From the NCBI GenBank assembly GCA_020631735.1, contig CM036199.1:20005553-20069552 (forward strand): DNA of 64,000 bases. The letters are read 5' to 3'. Position 1 is the stretch's first letter; each line of letters begins with the position of its first letter. The notes below the pieces were generated by a model. It did no database searches, had not been told where the DNA came from, and worked only from the letters and a program-made list of their open reading frames with translations. The translations under genes and the position numbers were made by a program. Shown here one piece after another: positions 43,996 through 55,546 of the stretch. The stretch comes from Saccharum officinarum (lineage: Eukaryota; Streptophyta; Magnoliopsida; Poales; Poaceae).

Positions 43996-45501
43996 GAGAA
44001 AATAGGAATTTTGCCATCCTCGAGATGGGGCTTCACTGCTTTACCATCCTTCAAATGGGATTCGCTACTTTACCATTATCAAACACAACCAACACGCTAG
44101 AATGCCCTATCGACCCATTTGATGCTGTTGTACACTTTCTATTCCACATTTGCCCTTGCCCCTTCATTCTAAACGGATCAGCTCTTCATTCTAAAACAGA
44201 TCGGCTGTGTTGTTAGCCTTACCCCATCGATGCCTCCCCTGTCCCTTCATCCTGAAAGTTCTTTTTTGCGATTTTCATTGTGAAAGTCTGCTATTTCATT
44301 CTCTACATAAAATCAGCAGCATAATTGATAAAAAAACTGGACAGCATATTTGATAAAAAAACTGGACAGCACATATCAAAGCCAGTCAGCATAAAATCAG
44401 GCATACATCACATAGAAGTTCATAAAAGGTCATGATAAGTAGTCATACAACTCGGTTCACAATGACTTAGGTTTGACAATGACTAAAGTTCATACAGACA
44501 CAAGTTCAGACAGACAATGATACAAGTTCACAACTTTAGTTGGTCTTCATTTTCCTTGGGATCAACTTCCTTGCAATTCTCTTCTTTCTTGTTGTTGCAT
44601 GAGCCTTGGTGGGCTGGGCACTTATTCCTTCTCCCATGAGGAATGCAAGACGGCTGAAACTCATGTCAAAAAAATTAATAGACAGGAAGGAGGCAACCAA
44701 CATCATTCTCTGTAATAATATTGCAATGTTTACCTTCTTGTCAACCTAATTGGGCTCTCCTGTAGCCAATCTAAACTCAATCATGGAACTATTCTACGTT
44801 CAGGCTCCAATCTCCAATTGGCCCCAATCAACACCGTTTCCATTGCCAGCCTAGTTTCTCCTACAGGAAATATTCTACGCTCAGGCTTCCCATCGAGCCT
44901 AGATAAAACCAAGAATGGATGAACAAGTAGAATACTACTCGCAGAGCTAGGTCTACTGGCTTCCCAAACGAAGTTAGATGCCTATGACATTGGAAGAAAG
45001 GGAGTACATACCGAGGAATAAGATCACCCCAACTGCAATCCATGGGGTTTGATTTGAACCATAGCAGCTGCAATCCATGTGGCGAGTCCGGATGTGGAAG
45101 AAGTGGGGCAGGATGAGCACGCTAGCGGCACCGGCTCTCCGCGGCGGCAGGGGCTGGCGGGAGGCAGCAACGGCGAGGGGCCACGGCGTGTGGGAGGTGG
45201 CGCTGGCGAGCCCTGGCGGCGGCGGCGCCCAGGATTGGCGAGGCCTGGCGGCGGCGACGCTCAGGAGGAGCGCGTCGCTCGCTCAGCTCGATCTGTTTCC
45301 TGCCTGTCTCCGTTCTGTCGGTCCCAGTTAGGCATAGACAGGGATAATTGTGGAATAGAAAATGTACAGCAACATCAAATGGGTCGATAGGGCATTCTAG
45401 CGTGTTGGTTGTGTTTCGTAATGGCAAAACAACGAATCACATTTGAGCGATGGCAAAGTAGCGAAGCCCGGTTCCGAGAATGGCAAAATTCCCATTTTCT
45501 C
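43996..45501. mobile_element. Mutator-like element with long TIRs
   Basis: The outer 150-165 bp at each end are inverted repeats (GAGAAAATAGGAATTTTGCC at the left; reverse complement of the right end GAGAAAATGGGAATTTTGCC; both with AACACGCTAGAATGCCCTAT). CCTATTAGTG flanks both sides (43986-43995, 45502-45511), a target duplication of 8-10 bp. No transposase is present. The 45080-45340 part is GC-rich and gene-like (captured sequence suspected). Long TIRs and this target length are the hallmarks of MULEs. Confidence 0.88.
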
Positions 45502-45645
45502 CCTATTAGTGGCGGAGTCGGGATTTAGATACAGAAGGGGGCCGGGTCATCAAGTATAAAAAAATAATGATACGGTGCTATCACCAGATCTTTTGTCGGC
45601 TTAAAACATTATCGACTGACGTTGGCTTTAAAAAACTATAATAAT

Positions 45646-45761
45646 TGTTGGAGTGTGTTTGTATTAGGCCCATGAGGCTAGGCCCATGTGGCCCATGTAT
45701 GGTACCTATATAGCTACCCTTCTAGGGTTAGCCCAAAATCAAGGAATCACACATTATAGCA
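45646..45761 (+). repeat. copia 5' LTR
   Basis: TGTTGGAGTGTG to ATTATAGCA, 116 bp. It has a TATATAG word near 45707. Confidence 0.95.
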
Positions 45762-45775
45762 TGGTAATCAGAGCC
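45762..45775 (+). promoter_or_regulatory. copia primer-binding site
   Basis: TGGTAATCAGAGCC, complementary to initiator tRNA-Met with one extra A compared with the usual TGGTATCAGAGCC. Confidence 0.85.
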
Positions 45776-45911
45776 AGTTTTTCTCCTCTCTCCCCTGTCC
45801 AGCCGCCGCCCCTCCTGGTGGCTGCCGCCGCCGGCCAGGAGGCCATGGCCGGCGCTCCTCCTCCCCATCCCTCCTTCTCCTGCCACTCCCCTTCCCTCTC
45901 CTTCCCTTCCA

Positions 45912-46120
45912 CGTGGGCGCAGCAGCCTCCTTCCCCGGCCGCCTCCTCCTCCGAGGCGTGCCCGTCCGCCCACGGGCCCATCTTCGGCCCCGGCGCGCCG
46001 TGGGCGCAGCAGCCCACCTCCCCGGCCGCCTCCTCCTCCGCGGCGTACCCGCCCGTCCACAGCCCCATCTTCGTCGGCCCCGGAGTGCTGTGGGCGCAGC
46101 AGCCCCTTCCCTGGCCGCCT
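45912..46120 (+). repeat. Pro/Ala/Ser-coding tandem repeat in the gag position
   Basis: About three units of roughly 85-87 bp begin TGGGCGCAGCAGCC (about 45914, 46001, 46091). The translated units are rich in proline, alanine and serine. Confidence 0.85.
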
Positions 46121-46959
46121 CCTCTGCCCATTCTCCTGTCGCATCTAGGGGGTCGCCCGCTCCACCACCTGGCGGCGCCGCCCCTGATCTGGGCGCCGCC
46201 CAGGCCGACGCCGGCGGTTCCGCGCCCCTGCTGGCCGCTGGGGGCTCCCCTTCCCTTCCCTCCACCGGCCCTGCTCCTGGCGCTCTGCCTCTCACTCTTC
46301 TGCCAGGCGCTCACTCTTCTGGAGCCCCCTGCGCCCCCCTCCGTGCTACAGGCGCCGGCAGCTCTGACGCCGACCTTCCAGCCGTGGGGGCCCCAGGGGA
46401 CGGGCTGGTGGCGCTGCTGACGCTGCTGCTGGCCACCAGCAGCCGCCCTCCCCTTCCCGTGCCCACTGCCGCCCATGGCCGACGCCCGCGGCTGTCTCTC
46501 TGGCGCTCCTTCACGCCATGGGTGCAGCCACCACCGGCGCTGCCCTTGGCCCGGGCTGGCCCACCTCTGTATCCGCGTCCCTCCTCCACGCGCCATGGGC
46601 ACAGCAGGTCATCGCCTCACCCACGGCTTTCCCGGCCGCCCCGCCTCCAGCCTCCCAGCGTTTCCGCAACCCCGCTGCTGCTGCTGGCGCTGTGGGCGCA
46701 GCCGCTGCCTATCGGGCCACGTGCCGGCGCCGCGTCGCACGCCGGGCCTTGTCCTCGGCTCCCTACCCTCTACCCTCGGCTCCGTCTCCACTGACTCTGC
46801 AGCCGGGCCATCTTCCAGGCGGCACCACCACCATGACCGCGAGCGTCGTGGCCGCTGGCGAGGGGGGGGGGGCTCAGGCGCCACCAATCCTTCCTCCAAC
46901 CCCACATCTACACCTCCTGCCTTGGCCTACTCCTTCAGCACCACCGCCAGCCCTGATTG

Positions 46960-48154
46960 GATCGCCGACTCGGGTGCCACTTTCCACACCACGCCCGATG
47001 CGAGTCTACTCTCTTCTCTTCGTCCTCCCCACCCTTCCTGTCCCTCTTCCATCATGGTCGCCAATGGCACTTGTCTTCCTGTCTCCTCCGTGGGCACTGC
47101 CCGTTCCCACGGCTCCTTTTATATCCCTGATGTTCTTGTGGCTCCCGGTATGGTTCACAACCTTCTCTCTATTCGCCGTTTCACCACTGACAACTCCTGT
47201 TCGGTTGAGTTTGACCCCTCTGGCCTCACCGTGCGGGATTTGTCCTCCCGGGTACCTCTACTCCGATGTAACAGCACTGGGCCTCTCTACACCCTTCGGT
47301 TCCCGGCATCTGTCTCACCTTCTTCGCCTTCCTCAGCCGCTTTCGCCGCCACTCCTTCCTCCACCACTTGGCACCGTCACCTCGGCCATCCTGGCCGGGA
47401 TGTCTTGATGCAGCTCGGTCATAGTTCCGACATTCGGTACTCTCGAGCTCACGATGATCCCTTGTGTCACGCGTGCCAGCTGGGCCGTCACGTTCGCCTT
47501 CCCTTTCAGTCCTCGTCCTCACATACCACCCGTGTCTTTGATCTTATTTACTGCGACCTGTGGACTTCTCCTGTTCTCAGCATGTCTGGCTATAAGTACT
47601 ACTTGGTGGTGGTCGATGATTTCTCCCATTATTCCTGGACTTTTCCTCTGCGTGCCAAGTCCGAGGCTTTCCCCACTCTTAGCCACTTCTTTGCTTGGGT
47701 ATCCACTCAGTTCGGCCTCACCATCAAGGCTATCCAGTGTGACAATGGCCGTGAGTTTGATAACTCAACCTCCCATGCTTTCTTCCTTTCTTCCGGTGTC
47801 CATCTGCGCATGTCTTGTCCGTATACCTCCTCTCAGAACGGCAAGGCAGAGCGTATGATCCGCACCACCAACGACATCATGCGCACCCTTCTGCTCCAGG
47901 CATCTCTACCCGCTCGCTTCTGGGCTGAGTGTCTACACACCTCCACCTATCTCCTTAACCGACTTCCTTCTACTGCCTGCCCAGCTCCCACGCCTCACCA
48001 CGCTCTTTTCGGTACCACTCCTCGGTACGACCACCTTCGAGTCTTCGGGTGTGCGTGTTACCCTAACACCGCCGCCACCGCTCCTCATAAGCTGGCTCCC
48101 TGGTCGACCCTCTGTGTCTTTCTCGGATACTCTTCGGATCACAAGGGTTACTGA
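46960..48154 (+). pseudogene. copia protease and integrase, ended by a stop
   Basis: The frame carries the protease DSGAT (near 46967), a GAG-pre-integrase HHCC zinc finger (HRHLGHPG, CHACQLG) and the integrase core with its D..D..E residues (YCDLW, DNGREF, QNGKAER). It stops at TGA 48152-48154, and related sequence (the CFDL..RHVVFDE continuation) lies directly after the stop. The enzyme would insert the cDNA copy in the nucleus; this copy cannot make full Pol. Confidence 0.88.
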
Positions 48155-48730
48155 TGCTTTGACCTTACCTCTCGCCGTGTCCTCATCTCTCGCCATGTCG
48201 TGTTTGATGAGTCGGCGTTCGCTTACTCCACCACCTCTCCACCCACACCTCCCGCTGACCCTACGGAGGCTTCCTTCTTTCCCACTGACCCGGTGATTCC
48301 GCCACCCTTCTCCCCCTACCCTGCAGGTACTGCTTCGGCGCTCTCTCCTGGTGGTCCTGCCTCGCCCCTGCCGGACTCGCCCCAGGACCTTTCGGTGCCT
48401 GACACGGTCGAGGCAGCCCCGGAGCTTCCACCCTCGCTCCCTGTGGCTTCGCTGCCTCCCGTTGTGCCAGATGCTGCCGTTCCGATCGCGGGACCGCGCA
48501 CACCGACCCTACCTCCTCCCGGGTGCTTCGGACTCGTCTACTAGCGTCGGCGGGAGCCGCGTCCGCCCTCACCTCCTTCCGGATGTTTCGGGATCGTCTA
48601 CGAGCGCCGGCGTGAGCCGGCTCCGCCGCTCTCGTCACCAGCGTCGTCGTTGCCGGTGCTTGCTCCGCCGGCATCACCACACTCTCGCGCCGACCCGCCG
48701 GTGTACCACCCACCTCTTCTTCACCGGGAC

Positions 48731-50312
48731 CCTCGTCACACTCACCCGATGGTGACGAGGCAGGCGTCTCGCCCGCAGGCCCTCACCGCCGCCGCCTACG
48801 AGCCGGAGATCTCTCCGGTACCCTCTTCCGTTCGCGCGGCCTTGGCGAATCCTCACTGGCGCCGCGCGATGGACGAGGAGTACGCGACCCTCCTCGCCAA
48901 CCAGACGTGGGACCTAGTGCCTCGTCCGCTGGGTTCCAACATTGTCACCGGCAAGTGGATCTGGACGCACAAGAGACGGGCTGATGGTTCCTTGGAGCGC
49001 TACAAGGCTCGCTGGGTCCTCCGCGGCTTCACTCAGCGGCCCGGCATTGACTATGCTGAGACGTTCAGTCCCGTGGTGAAGCTAGCTACAGTCGCACCGT
49101 CCTCTCCCTAGCTCTCGAGCGCTCCTGGCTTGTGCATCAGCTGGATGTCAAGAATGCCTTCCTTCATGGCACTCTGACTGAGACGGTCTACTGCAGTCAG
49201 CCGGCAGGTTTTGTGGATGCTTCTCGTCCTGACTTCGTCTGTCGGCTCAACAAATCTCTCTACGGGCTCAAGCAGGCACCCCGGGCTTGGTACTCTCGCT
49301 TCGCTACCTTCCTGCAGACTCTTGGGTTCACGGAGGCCAAGTCTGACACCTCCTGTTCATATACCACTATGGGGGTGAGACTGCTTACCTGCTCCTCTAT
49401 GTGGATGACATTGTTCTCACTGCCTCCAGCGAATCTCTGCTCCACCGCATCATTGCCTCACTCCAGAAGGAATTTGCTATGAAGGATCTTGGGGTGCTCC
49501 ACCACTTCCTCGGCGTCACTGTTGAGCCCTGACCTTCCGGCCTGTTCCTCCACCAGCGGCAGTTCACTTGTGACATTCTGGAGCGAGCCGGGATGACCGC
49601 CTGCCAGTCCTGCTCTACACCGGTGGACACCCAGGGCAAGCTGTCAGAGGCTGGGGGTCCGATGCTTGGGCTAGCAGACTCCACCGCCTACCGGAGTCTT
49701 GCAGGCGCGCTTCAGTACCTCACTTTCACACGGCCGGACATCACTTATGCCGTCCAGCAGCTCTGCCTCTACATGCATGCTCCGCGGGAGCCTCACCTAG
49801 CTGCTATGAAGCGGCTTCTCCGGTACCTCCGTGGCACCCTTGGCTACGGGCTGCTCCTCGACCGGTCTTCCACTGCCGAGCTGGTTGTCTACACCGACGC
49901 TGACTGGACGGGATGCCCGGACACCCGTAGGTCCACCTCCGGCTACGCGGTCTTCCTCGGCGGCAACCTAGTCTCTTGGTCGTCCAAGCGCCAGCCCGTG
50001 GTTTCCCGCTCCAGTGCCGAGGCCGTCTGGCTCCGCCAGCTCCTGGCTGAGCTTCACCGCCCACTCGCCAGGAGCACGCTCGTCTACTGCGACAACGTCA
50101 GTGCGGTCTACCTCTCCACCAACCCCGTGCAGCACCAGAGGACCAAGCATGTGGAGATCGATCTACACTTCGTCCGTGACCGGGTGGCCATCGGCGACGT
50201 CCGGGTTCTTCACGTCCCGACCACCTCCCAGTTTGCGGATATCTTCACCAAAGGCCTCCCTTCCTCGACCTTCTCCGAGTTTCGCTCCAGCCTCAACGTC
50301 TCCAGTGGCTAG
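48731..50312 (+). pseudogene. copia reverse transcriptase and RNase H, frameshifted
   Basis: RT motifs [48 protein letters not shown] and a YVDD active site are visible but split over at least three frames (breaks near 49090, 49360 and 49530). The RNase H part, 49593-50312, is open (ADWTGCPDTRRSTSGY, HVEIDLHFVRDRV) and ends with the normal tail before the polypurine tract. Confidence 0.88.
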
Positions 50313-50409
50313 TTGTGGCTGCGGGGGGTCATGTGTGTTGTGCTCTTATTTGTTTTCTTTCTTGTTCAGCCTTGAACTCCGTTGCGCCGGTAGTTCAGAC
50401 TGCGGGGGA

Positions 50410-50525
50410 TGTTGGAGTGTGTTTTTATTAGGCCCATGAGGCTAGACCCATGTGGCCCATGTATGGTAGCTATATAGCTACCCTTCTAGGGTTAGCTCAA
50501 AATCAAGGAATCACACATTATAGCA
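50410..50525 (+). repeat. copia 3' LTR
   Basis: Matches the 5' LTR at 112 of 116 positions. Confidence 0.95.
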
Positions 50526-50530
50526 ATAAT

Positions 50531-51317
50531 CATCTTTAATCTTTTCGTCTTGGAAAAATACTACAGCCCTCTATCCAACTTATAGATATTGCTATGCAGT
50601 AGATACACAACAAAAATAATGTACCTAGAAATGTCAAAACGGTCTATAAATTGAAATGAAGGGAGTAAATGTTTAAATTGAAGATAAAAATGGATATTGT
50701 TCATAAATCAACACTTTACATTATATTTATTTTATTTAGACACTTAGCATTAGACAATCAAGAGATGTATCTGAGAAAAACAATCTAGAATTGATTTAGA
50801 AGGCAAGTTAAATTATAAATCCTAATGATTAGTGAGAACTAATGAGATCTACAAACGAAGATCATATATTCTCCGCCCGTGCCTCCGGTGCCGGTGCCGA
50901 TTGCCGGAATTGTGTTTGGGTGTTCATGCTGTCTGTAGCCTGAACGGAAGTGTTTTTAGGTTCAGCACAGGACGGGAGGGAAAGGTCAGTCGATGGGTCA
51001 GTTTGTCAGTTTTGCAATTGGACACGCTTTATGCTTTTGGTCCGACCCGAAGCTTGTACATGATTGCATCTTATATGAATATCATCCTTTCTTCTCTAAC
51101 ACATAATATCATCCTTTTTGAAATAATAATGTGATGAACATAACATCTTCCAATACACCGTGCCTCATAGACATCCTAAAACTATCTACTACGATGAAGA
51201 AAAGAAAATACATCATAAACCATTTGGCCCAGGAAATTGTGTTCGTCAACCCATCGATTTAATTACTTCAATGGATGCTACATGTGTTCACATACCAATC
51301 TTCCCTGGATTTTATTG
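50531..51317. other. 3' flank of the SPPL gene
   Basis: AT-rich, with no coding sequence recognised. It should include the 3' UTR of the minus-strand gene that ends at 51318. Confidence 0.45.
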
Positions 51318-53364
51318 TCATGGTTCGTTGACCAAATTTTCTGCTCGACTTTTTCCGTAGTTCCATAACTCATGAAGCTCGCCTCTTAACCAACCAAGAA
51401 TAACAATAACCCCTGGCATAAAAAATAATGCATCATTAAACACAATGTAGAGTTGAATGAAACTAGGATTAAGGAAACCGTCCATACTTACCCAATGTAC
51501 ATGGCACAAGGTACAACAACGCAGGTTGACCTTGCCCGTCCATCAGGAACAGCGCAAGATACGTTATGAAAAGGCCTGCATGGGGAAAAGATGTAAATGG
51601 TACTATCTCACCATGTATTCTTTGCAACAATACAACTATTTCTCTATAGTCAAATAACATGTTCTGATCACAATGCACCTATTGCAACATGAACTTAGTT
51701 TGTGCTGGCTATAGAGAAGGTCAGAAAAAAGGTTGTCTAGAACAAAATGCCATATGAACTTCCATACAAAATGCCCAACAAGGAAACAATCAATGACATG
51801 GTGACTCAAAAGCCAAGTGGCTCTGGATCAAATGTTAACCAAAACATTAGTATACCAATAGGCAGTTCCTGTCGATTCAAGGAAAAAATGTTTAACCAGG
51901 AGCTCAAAAACATTTATGGCACTCATAAGTCACCCACATTTCAAGAAACTTGGAAAAATTCAATTTTGTTATCTAATTTTCAGTTGCATATTAAAACTTA
52001 AGGTTTGACTCAGACTTGCTGACAATATTTTTGGAAGGGCTACCCATAATGTTGGCATTCTTGAATCTAAATAGTAGGGATACCAGTGGGATGGGCTGCA
52101 GTCAGCCTGCACACCACAGCTATGTACGCTTTGTCAGTTTGCAGGTTTTGCAGCCGCTGCTACTGCATGCGCAGCTTATAGCGTCGTCCAGTAGCCCTGC
52201 CAGGAATTTACTTAGCAGGCTTGAGGCGCCTTTGGAGCCCGCTATGTCCATCTGCAAGGCGCCACACGTGGAAGCCCCCTAACATGGACACATGCACCGG
52301 CGCCGCCGCCTCAGCAGGACCGCAACTCCATCGTCATAGACAAGTACCTCATGCTGCCGCAATGGCTAGCTGCCGCCGACCCCGAGCAGGCGAAGGCGCT
52401 ACCTGCACGAGCTGCTCTGCCCCGCTGCCGTGCAGGGACGCCACCCATGTGTTCTTCTTGGGCTGGCGTGGCAAAGCGCACCACGTGTCCTCATACCACT
52501 CCGCCTTCTTCAGCACTCCTCCACGGTGTCCCCACACCACTGCCGACCGCTATGAACCGAGGGCAACTCTTTGCACTCGCCATCGCCATCCTCTGGCTCA
52601 TCCAGTCCACCTCCGTCAAGTTTTGTCTCGACGAGTTCACCGCAAAGGACAATGTCGGCACCAAATACGACCAGCCAGCAGGTGGCGTTGCTCATCCTCG
52701 ACCAGCGTAGCGTTCTGGCACAGGCTTGAAGCAGGCCTTGCGGGTATAAGCGGGGTTTCACAACACCCCTGACCACCCCAGGTCAGCCTGCTCAATAGGT
52801 CTTTTTCTTGCGGGGCGGGCAAAGCGGGCCTGCAGGCCCACACCACTTACTAAATAGTAGTATTCCTTTAGATCTGGAGGAGATTATTTGTCCCAATACC
52901 AATTAAACTGAAAAGAGCTACAAATAATATATGGCCTGAACTGATCCTATTCCTAACAACAATATTTTTGAAAGGGGCAAAGGGCTACCAATAATATTGC
53001 CATACTTAAAGCTAAACAGCAGTATTCCATTAGAGCAGGAGGTATAGTTTGTTCCAATACTAATTAGGGCAGGAGCTACAAATAATATGGTTTGAACTGA
53101 TCCTAAAATGGTTTTTGGAGACTTGGGCATTAATCAAAATTCATTCTTTTGCTGGAACCTGAATATGATCCACCATCATGAAGATCATTAAAAAAATAAT
53201 TGTTGCAGCAGATTGCATAGTTGAATAAGGAACATAAGCTATACCACAATAGAAAAATAACACAGAAATTATCTCAAAACAAGCACATACCAACAACTGC
53301 ATATCCCACAATTAGCCACAGAAAATATCCATTCAAGACACCCTTTCTGGTTGCTCTGTCAAAT
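51318..53364 (-). CDS. signal peptide peptidase-like protease, last three exons
   Basis: Minus-strand exons 53291-53364, 51492-51575 and 51318-51412 join in phase and end in TGA. They encode [20 protein letters not shown], then [20 protein letters not shown] (with the PAL motif that helps form the active site of presenilin-type proteases), then [11 protein letters not shown] and a short tail. This is the C-terminus of plant SPP-like intramembrane aspartyl proteases, which cleave type II membrane proteins in the endomembrane system. The upstream exons, with the YD and GxGD catalytic aspartates, are not visible between 53365 and the gap, so they lie in or beyond the gap or are lost. The 1.7-kb intron holds a transposon and a small tandem repeat. 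A pseudogene fragment is possible. Confidence 0.82.
52077..52849. mobile_element. Pack-MULE-like element in the SPPL intron
   Basis: A 10-bp direct repeat CTAAATAGTA (52067-52076, 52850-52859) flanks a 773-bp GC-rich block. Its ends are imperfect inverted repeats (CCAGTGGGATGGGCTGCAG at the left, CTGCAGGCCCACACCACTTA at the right). The cargo has long open frames on both strands, for example [20 protein letters not shown] on the plus strand, as expected of captured exons, but the donor gene was not recognised. Confidence 0.75.
52851..53105. repeat. imperfect 171-bp tandem repeat in the SPPL intron
   Basis: CTAAATAGTAGTATTCCTTTAGA at 52850 and CTAAACAGCAGTATTCCATTAGA-like sequence at 53021 start two similar units (GAGCTACAAATAATAT, TGAACTGATCCTA). 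The tract at 52015-52076 is a further partial copy on the far side of the transposon. Confidence 0.75.
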
Positions 53365-53793
53365 CTGTTCAGCATATATCAAAGGAATGTGAATGATGGA
53401 AATAACTACAAATGCCAAAAAGAACAAAAAAGGTGGACATTACAAGTTTGGTGAGCAATTACTACACTGAAGGCAAAACTCACTAACCCCACGTTACAAG
53501 CATAATGACAGTTCATTAGCCACATTCCTAAAACTGGAAAAGACAAATCCATATAAGAAAAATAAGAAAAGTCATCTACTAATCCTGAATTTAGTTTAGC
53601 TATGCTTTTCCTTAAGATCTCCTAGGTGGTGTAACCGATAATCAATTTGAATCCTCAACTATGCTTCTTAACATCAAACATTGCATTTAGCAGGAAACAA
53701 TCAGGGTCCGATTGTGATAGACTACTAGCGCTCAACTATATTGTTCTATACGTGCAGCCTTAGTGGAACTAACGGATCACAAGGAAGTAAATA
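53365..53793. other. intron or upstream part of the SPPL gene
   Basis: No exon of the SPP family was found on the minus strand before the gap. AT-rich. Confidence 0.45.
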
Positions 53794-53893
53794 NNNNNNN
53801 NNNNNNNNNNNNNNNNNNNNNNNNNNNNNNNNNNNNNNNNNNNNNNNNNNNNNNNNNNNNNNNNNNNNNNNNNNNNNNNNNNNNNNNNNNNNN
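53794..53893. other. assembly gap (100 N)
   Basis: Exactly 100 N, the same conventional size as the gap at 14972, so the real distance is unknown. Confidence 0.99.
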
Positions 53894-54026
53894 CGCCGGT
53901 GTGACGCGCGGCGGAGGCAGTGGACCCCTCCAAATCCGTCTCCATGGTGGCGCATAAGTCCGTGGTGACGGATGAGGTGCTGGCGCCGGAGAGCGTCCGA
54001 CCTTATCGATCAGCGTGGAGTGGGGA

Positions 54027-54335
54027 TCAGGAGGGGTCGTCGACGAAGTCCTGGTCGTTTTCCCCGGCTGCGACGTGGAAGGAGTCGCTGCCGCCGTCTT
54101 TGACCTGGATCGGTCGCTGCCGCCTTATGTGGAATTGGGTCGACAAAGCATTGCGATATGCTTTCCGCATCACCCCAGTCTTCACAATCCGGATCGAAAA
54201 CAAAGTCGGTGTCCAGAACTTCCCGGATCCTTCACACAAATGAGGTGGAGAACCGAGCACAAGATCATGGGAGTCTTTCGCCGTGATTTTCCGTAGCGCC
54301 CTGCGAGTCGCCGGAGCTAACGTAACGGTGGGCAT
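54027..54335 (-). CDS. hypothetical protein, weak
   Basis: A 102-residue minus-strand frame preceded by a leader-like sequence (AAACCCTAGCCC, then a CT-rich stretch near 54360-54410). No domain or family was recognised. It could be a first exon of a gene or a captured fragment, and it ends shortly before the gap. Confidence 0.3.
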   Translation of the reverse strand: MPTVTLAPATRRALRKITAKDSHDLVLGSPPHLCEGSGKFWTPTLFSIRIVKTGVMRKAYRNALSTQFHIRRQRPIQVKDGGSDSFHVAAGENDQDFVDDPS

Positions 54336-55288
54336 CAGAAGTCGCTCATCGGAGAGTTGGAGATGGAAGGAGAGTGCGGAAATAGGTTGATAGGGCTAGG
54401 GTTTCTCAACCGGGCCGAACATGGAGGTTGGCGTCTGCCCTCTCGTGACTGATGACCACATAGTTTTTTTTAGAGTTTTTTTTCTGACAACATGACCACA
54501 GAGTTATATATCATCCACATGTCGTAGAAGAGAAAGAAAAAAAATGGATTTCGCAGTTTGATGATAGGTGTCGATCCATTGTTGGTTCGAAGTCCTCAGA
54601 CTTTATTCTCTTCGAGAAATATGGGCGGTCCAAGATAGATGTGTGTTGTGTGTTCAAAGTTCAAAGCTAGTGACTAGAAATTTTCTGCACCGAGCCTCGC
54701 GCTATACACGAGTACACGACACGCACGCCTAGCTCAATTCACACTCAACGAAATTTGGTTTATGCTGTTGCTTATACTGATATGTTGTGAGAGGAAAAAA
54801 CATTGTCCGTTCACTCACAAGTACTGCTGAAGTAGTGTTACAGAAGAGGCAAAAGTACTGCAGAAGTAGTGGCACAAAATCTGAAGACCACTTTAACACA
54901 CAAACCTCACAATGCATTGCTATTCGAGTTGTGAGGTAGAATTTGTGCATGAACAAAACTAAAGAAGAAAGTCGTGAGCTGCATGCATGGCAACAAGGTA
55001 CTTCCACCTTCTTGTGTGATTACTCCCTCAGTTTTTATTTACTTGTCATATTAGCTTTGTCCGAAAGCTAAACATTTGTATCTTTAACTATCAATTTCAA
55101 AAGTATATAACCGAGTTGGTGGCGGCTAGAGATCGAGAAAGTACTAATCTGTGCAAATCATACGGATGACACAGGCTTTATGATGCAAACCAAACGCCGT
55201 TCTCAGGCTCGGTCTTAGGTTCAAATGATTTTGGACCAATCAATCTGGCAAAACCAATGCAAACACGCTATAAACTTATCTATATGTA
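54336..55288. other. intergenic DNA
   Basis: Contains a Stowaway-like half end (TACTCCCTCAGTTTTTATTTAC at about 55020) without its partner. No gene was recognised; the frame at 54729-55007 has no family likeness. Confidence 0.4.
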
Positions 55289-55546
55289 AGGGCCTGCTTG
55301 AGATCGTTGCTAAAAATCAATTATAGATTATACAAACATGAGGATTAACATGCGGAGCTAAAATTAAAATTGATCAAGCTCATGGTTAGTTGTTAGCTCA
55401 TTAGCTTATCATAACGAACTAATAAGATAATTCCATTGCTAAAGGTGTATACACATATTAGTTGGGATCTAAACATGCACGGTTAATAGTTAGGGAGCTA
55501 AATTTCAGCTAGGCTAATAGTTAGTCTTAATTGATCAAACGAGCAC
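55289..55546. mobile_element. possible MITE
   Basis: Left end GGGCCTGCTTGAGATCGTT and right end AATTGATCAAACGAGCAC are roughly inverted. The AT-rich interior is built of GCTAAAATTAAAATTG- and TTAGTTGTTAGCTCATTAGC-type words. No clear target duplication. Confidence 0.4.

Larger units (their letters stand above)
45646..50525 (+). mobile_element. complete but inactive Ty1/copia retrotransposon
   Basis: It has two 116-bp LTRs (45646-45761 and 50410-50525), TSD ATAAT on both sides (45641-45645, 50526-50530), a TGGTAATCAGAGCC primer site and a GCGGGGGA polypurine tract before the 3' LTR. The protein order is protease, integrase, reverse transcriptase, RNase H, which defines copia. The LTRs differ at 4 of 116 positions. 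Pol is broken by stops and frameshifts, and the gag region lacks a recognisable gag. Short LTRs fit Ale/Retrofit-like lineages (inference). Confidence 0.95.

Noticed and set aside
45754..46602. Long minus-strand Gly/Arg-rich frame
   Set aside because: Reverse of the Pro/Ala-rich tract in the copia element, with no independent support.
54027..54335. Missing exons of the SPPL gene to the right of the gap
   Set aside because: The minus-strand frame there shows no SPP-family motif such as YD or GxGD.
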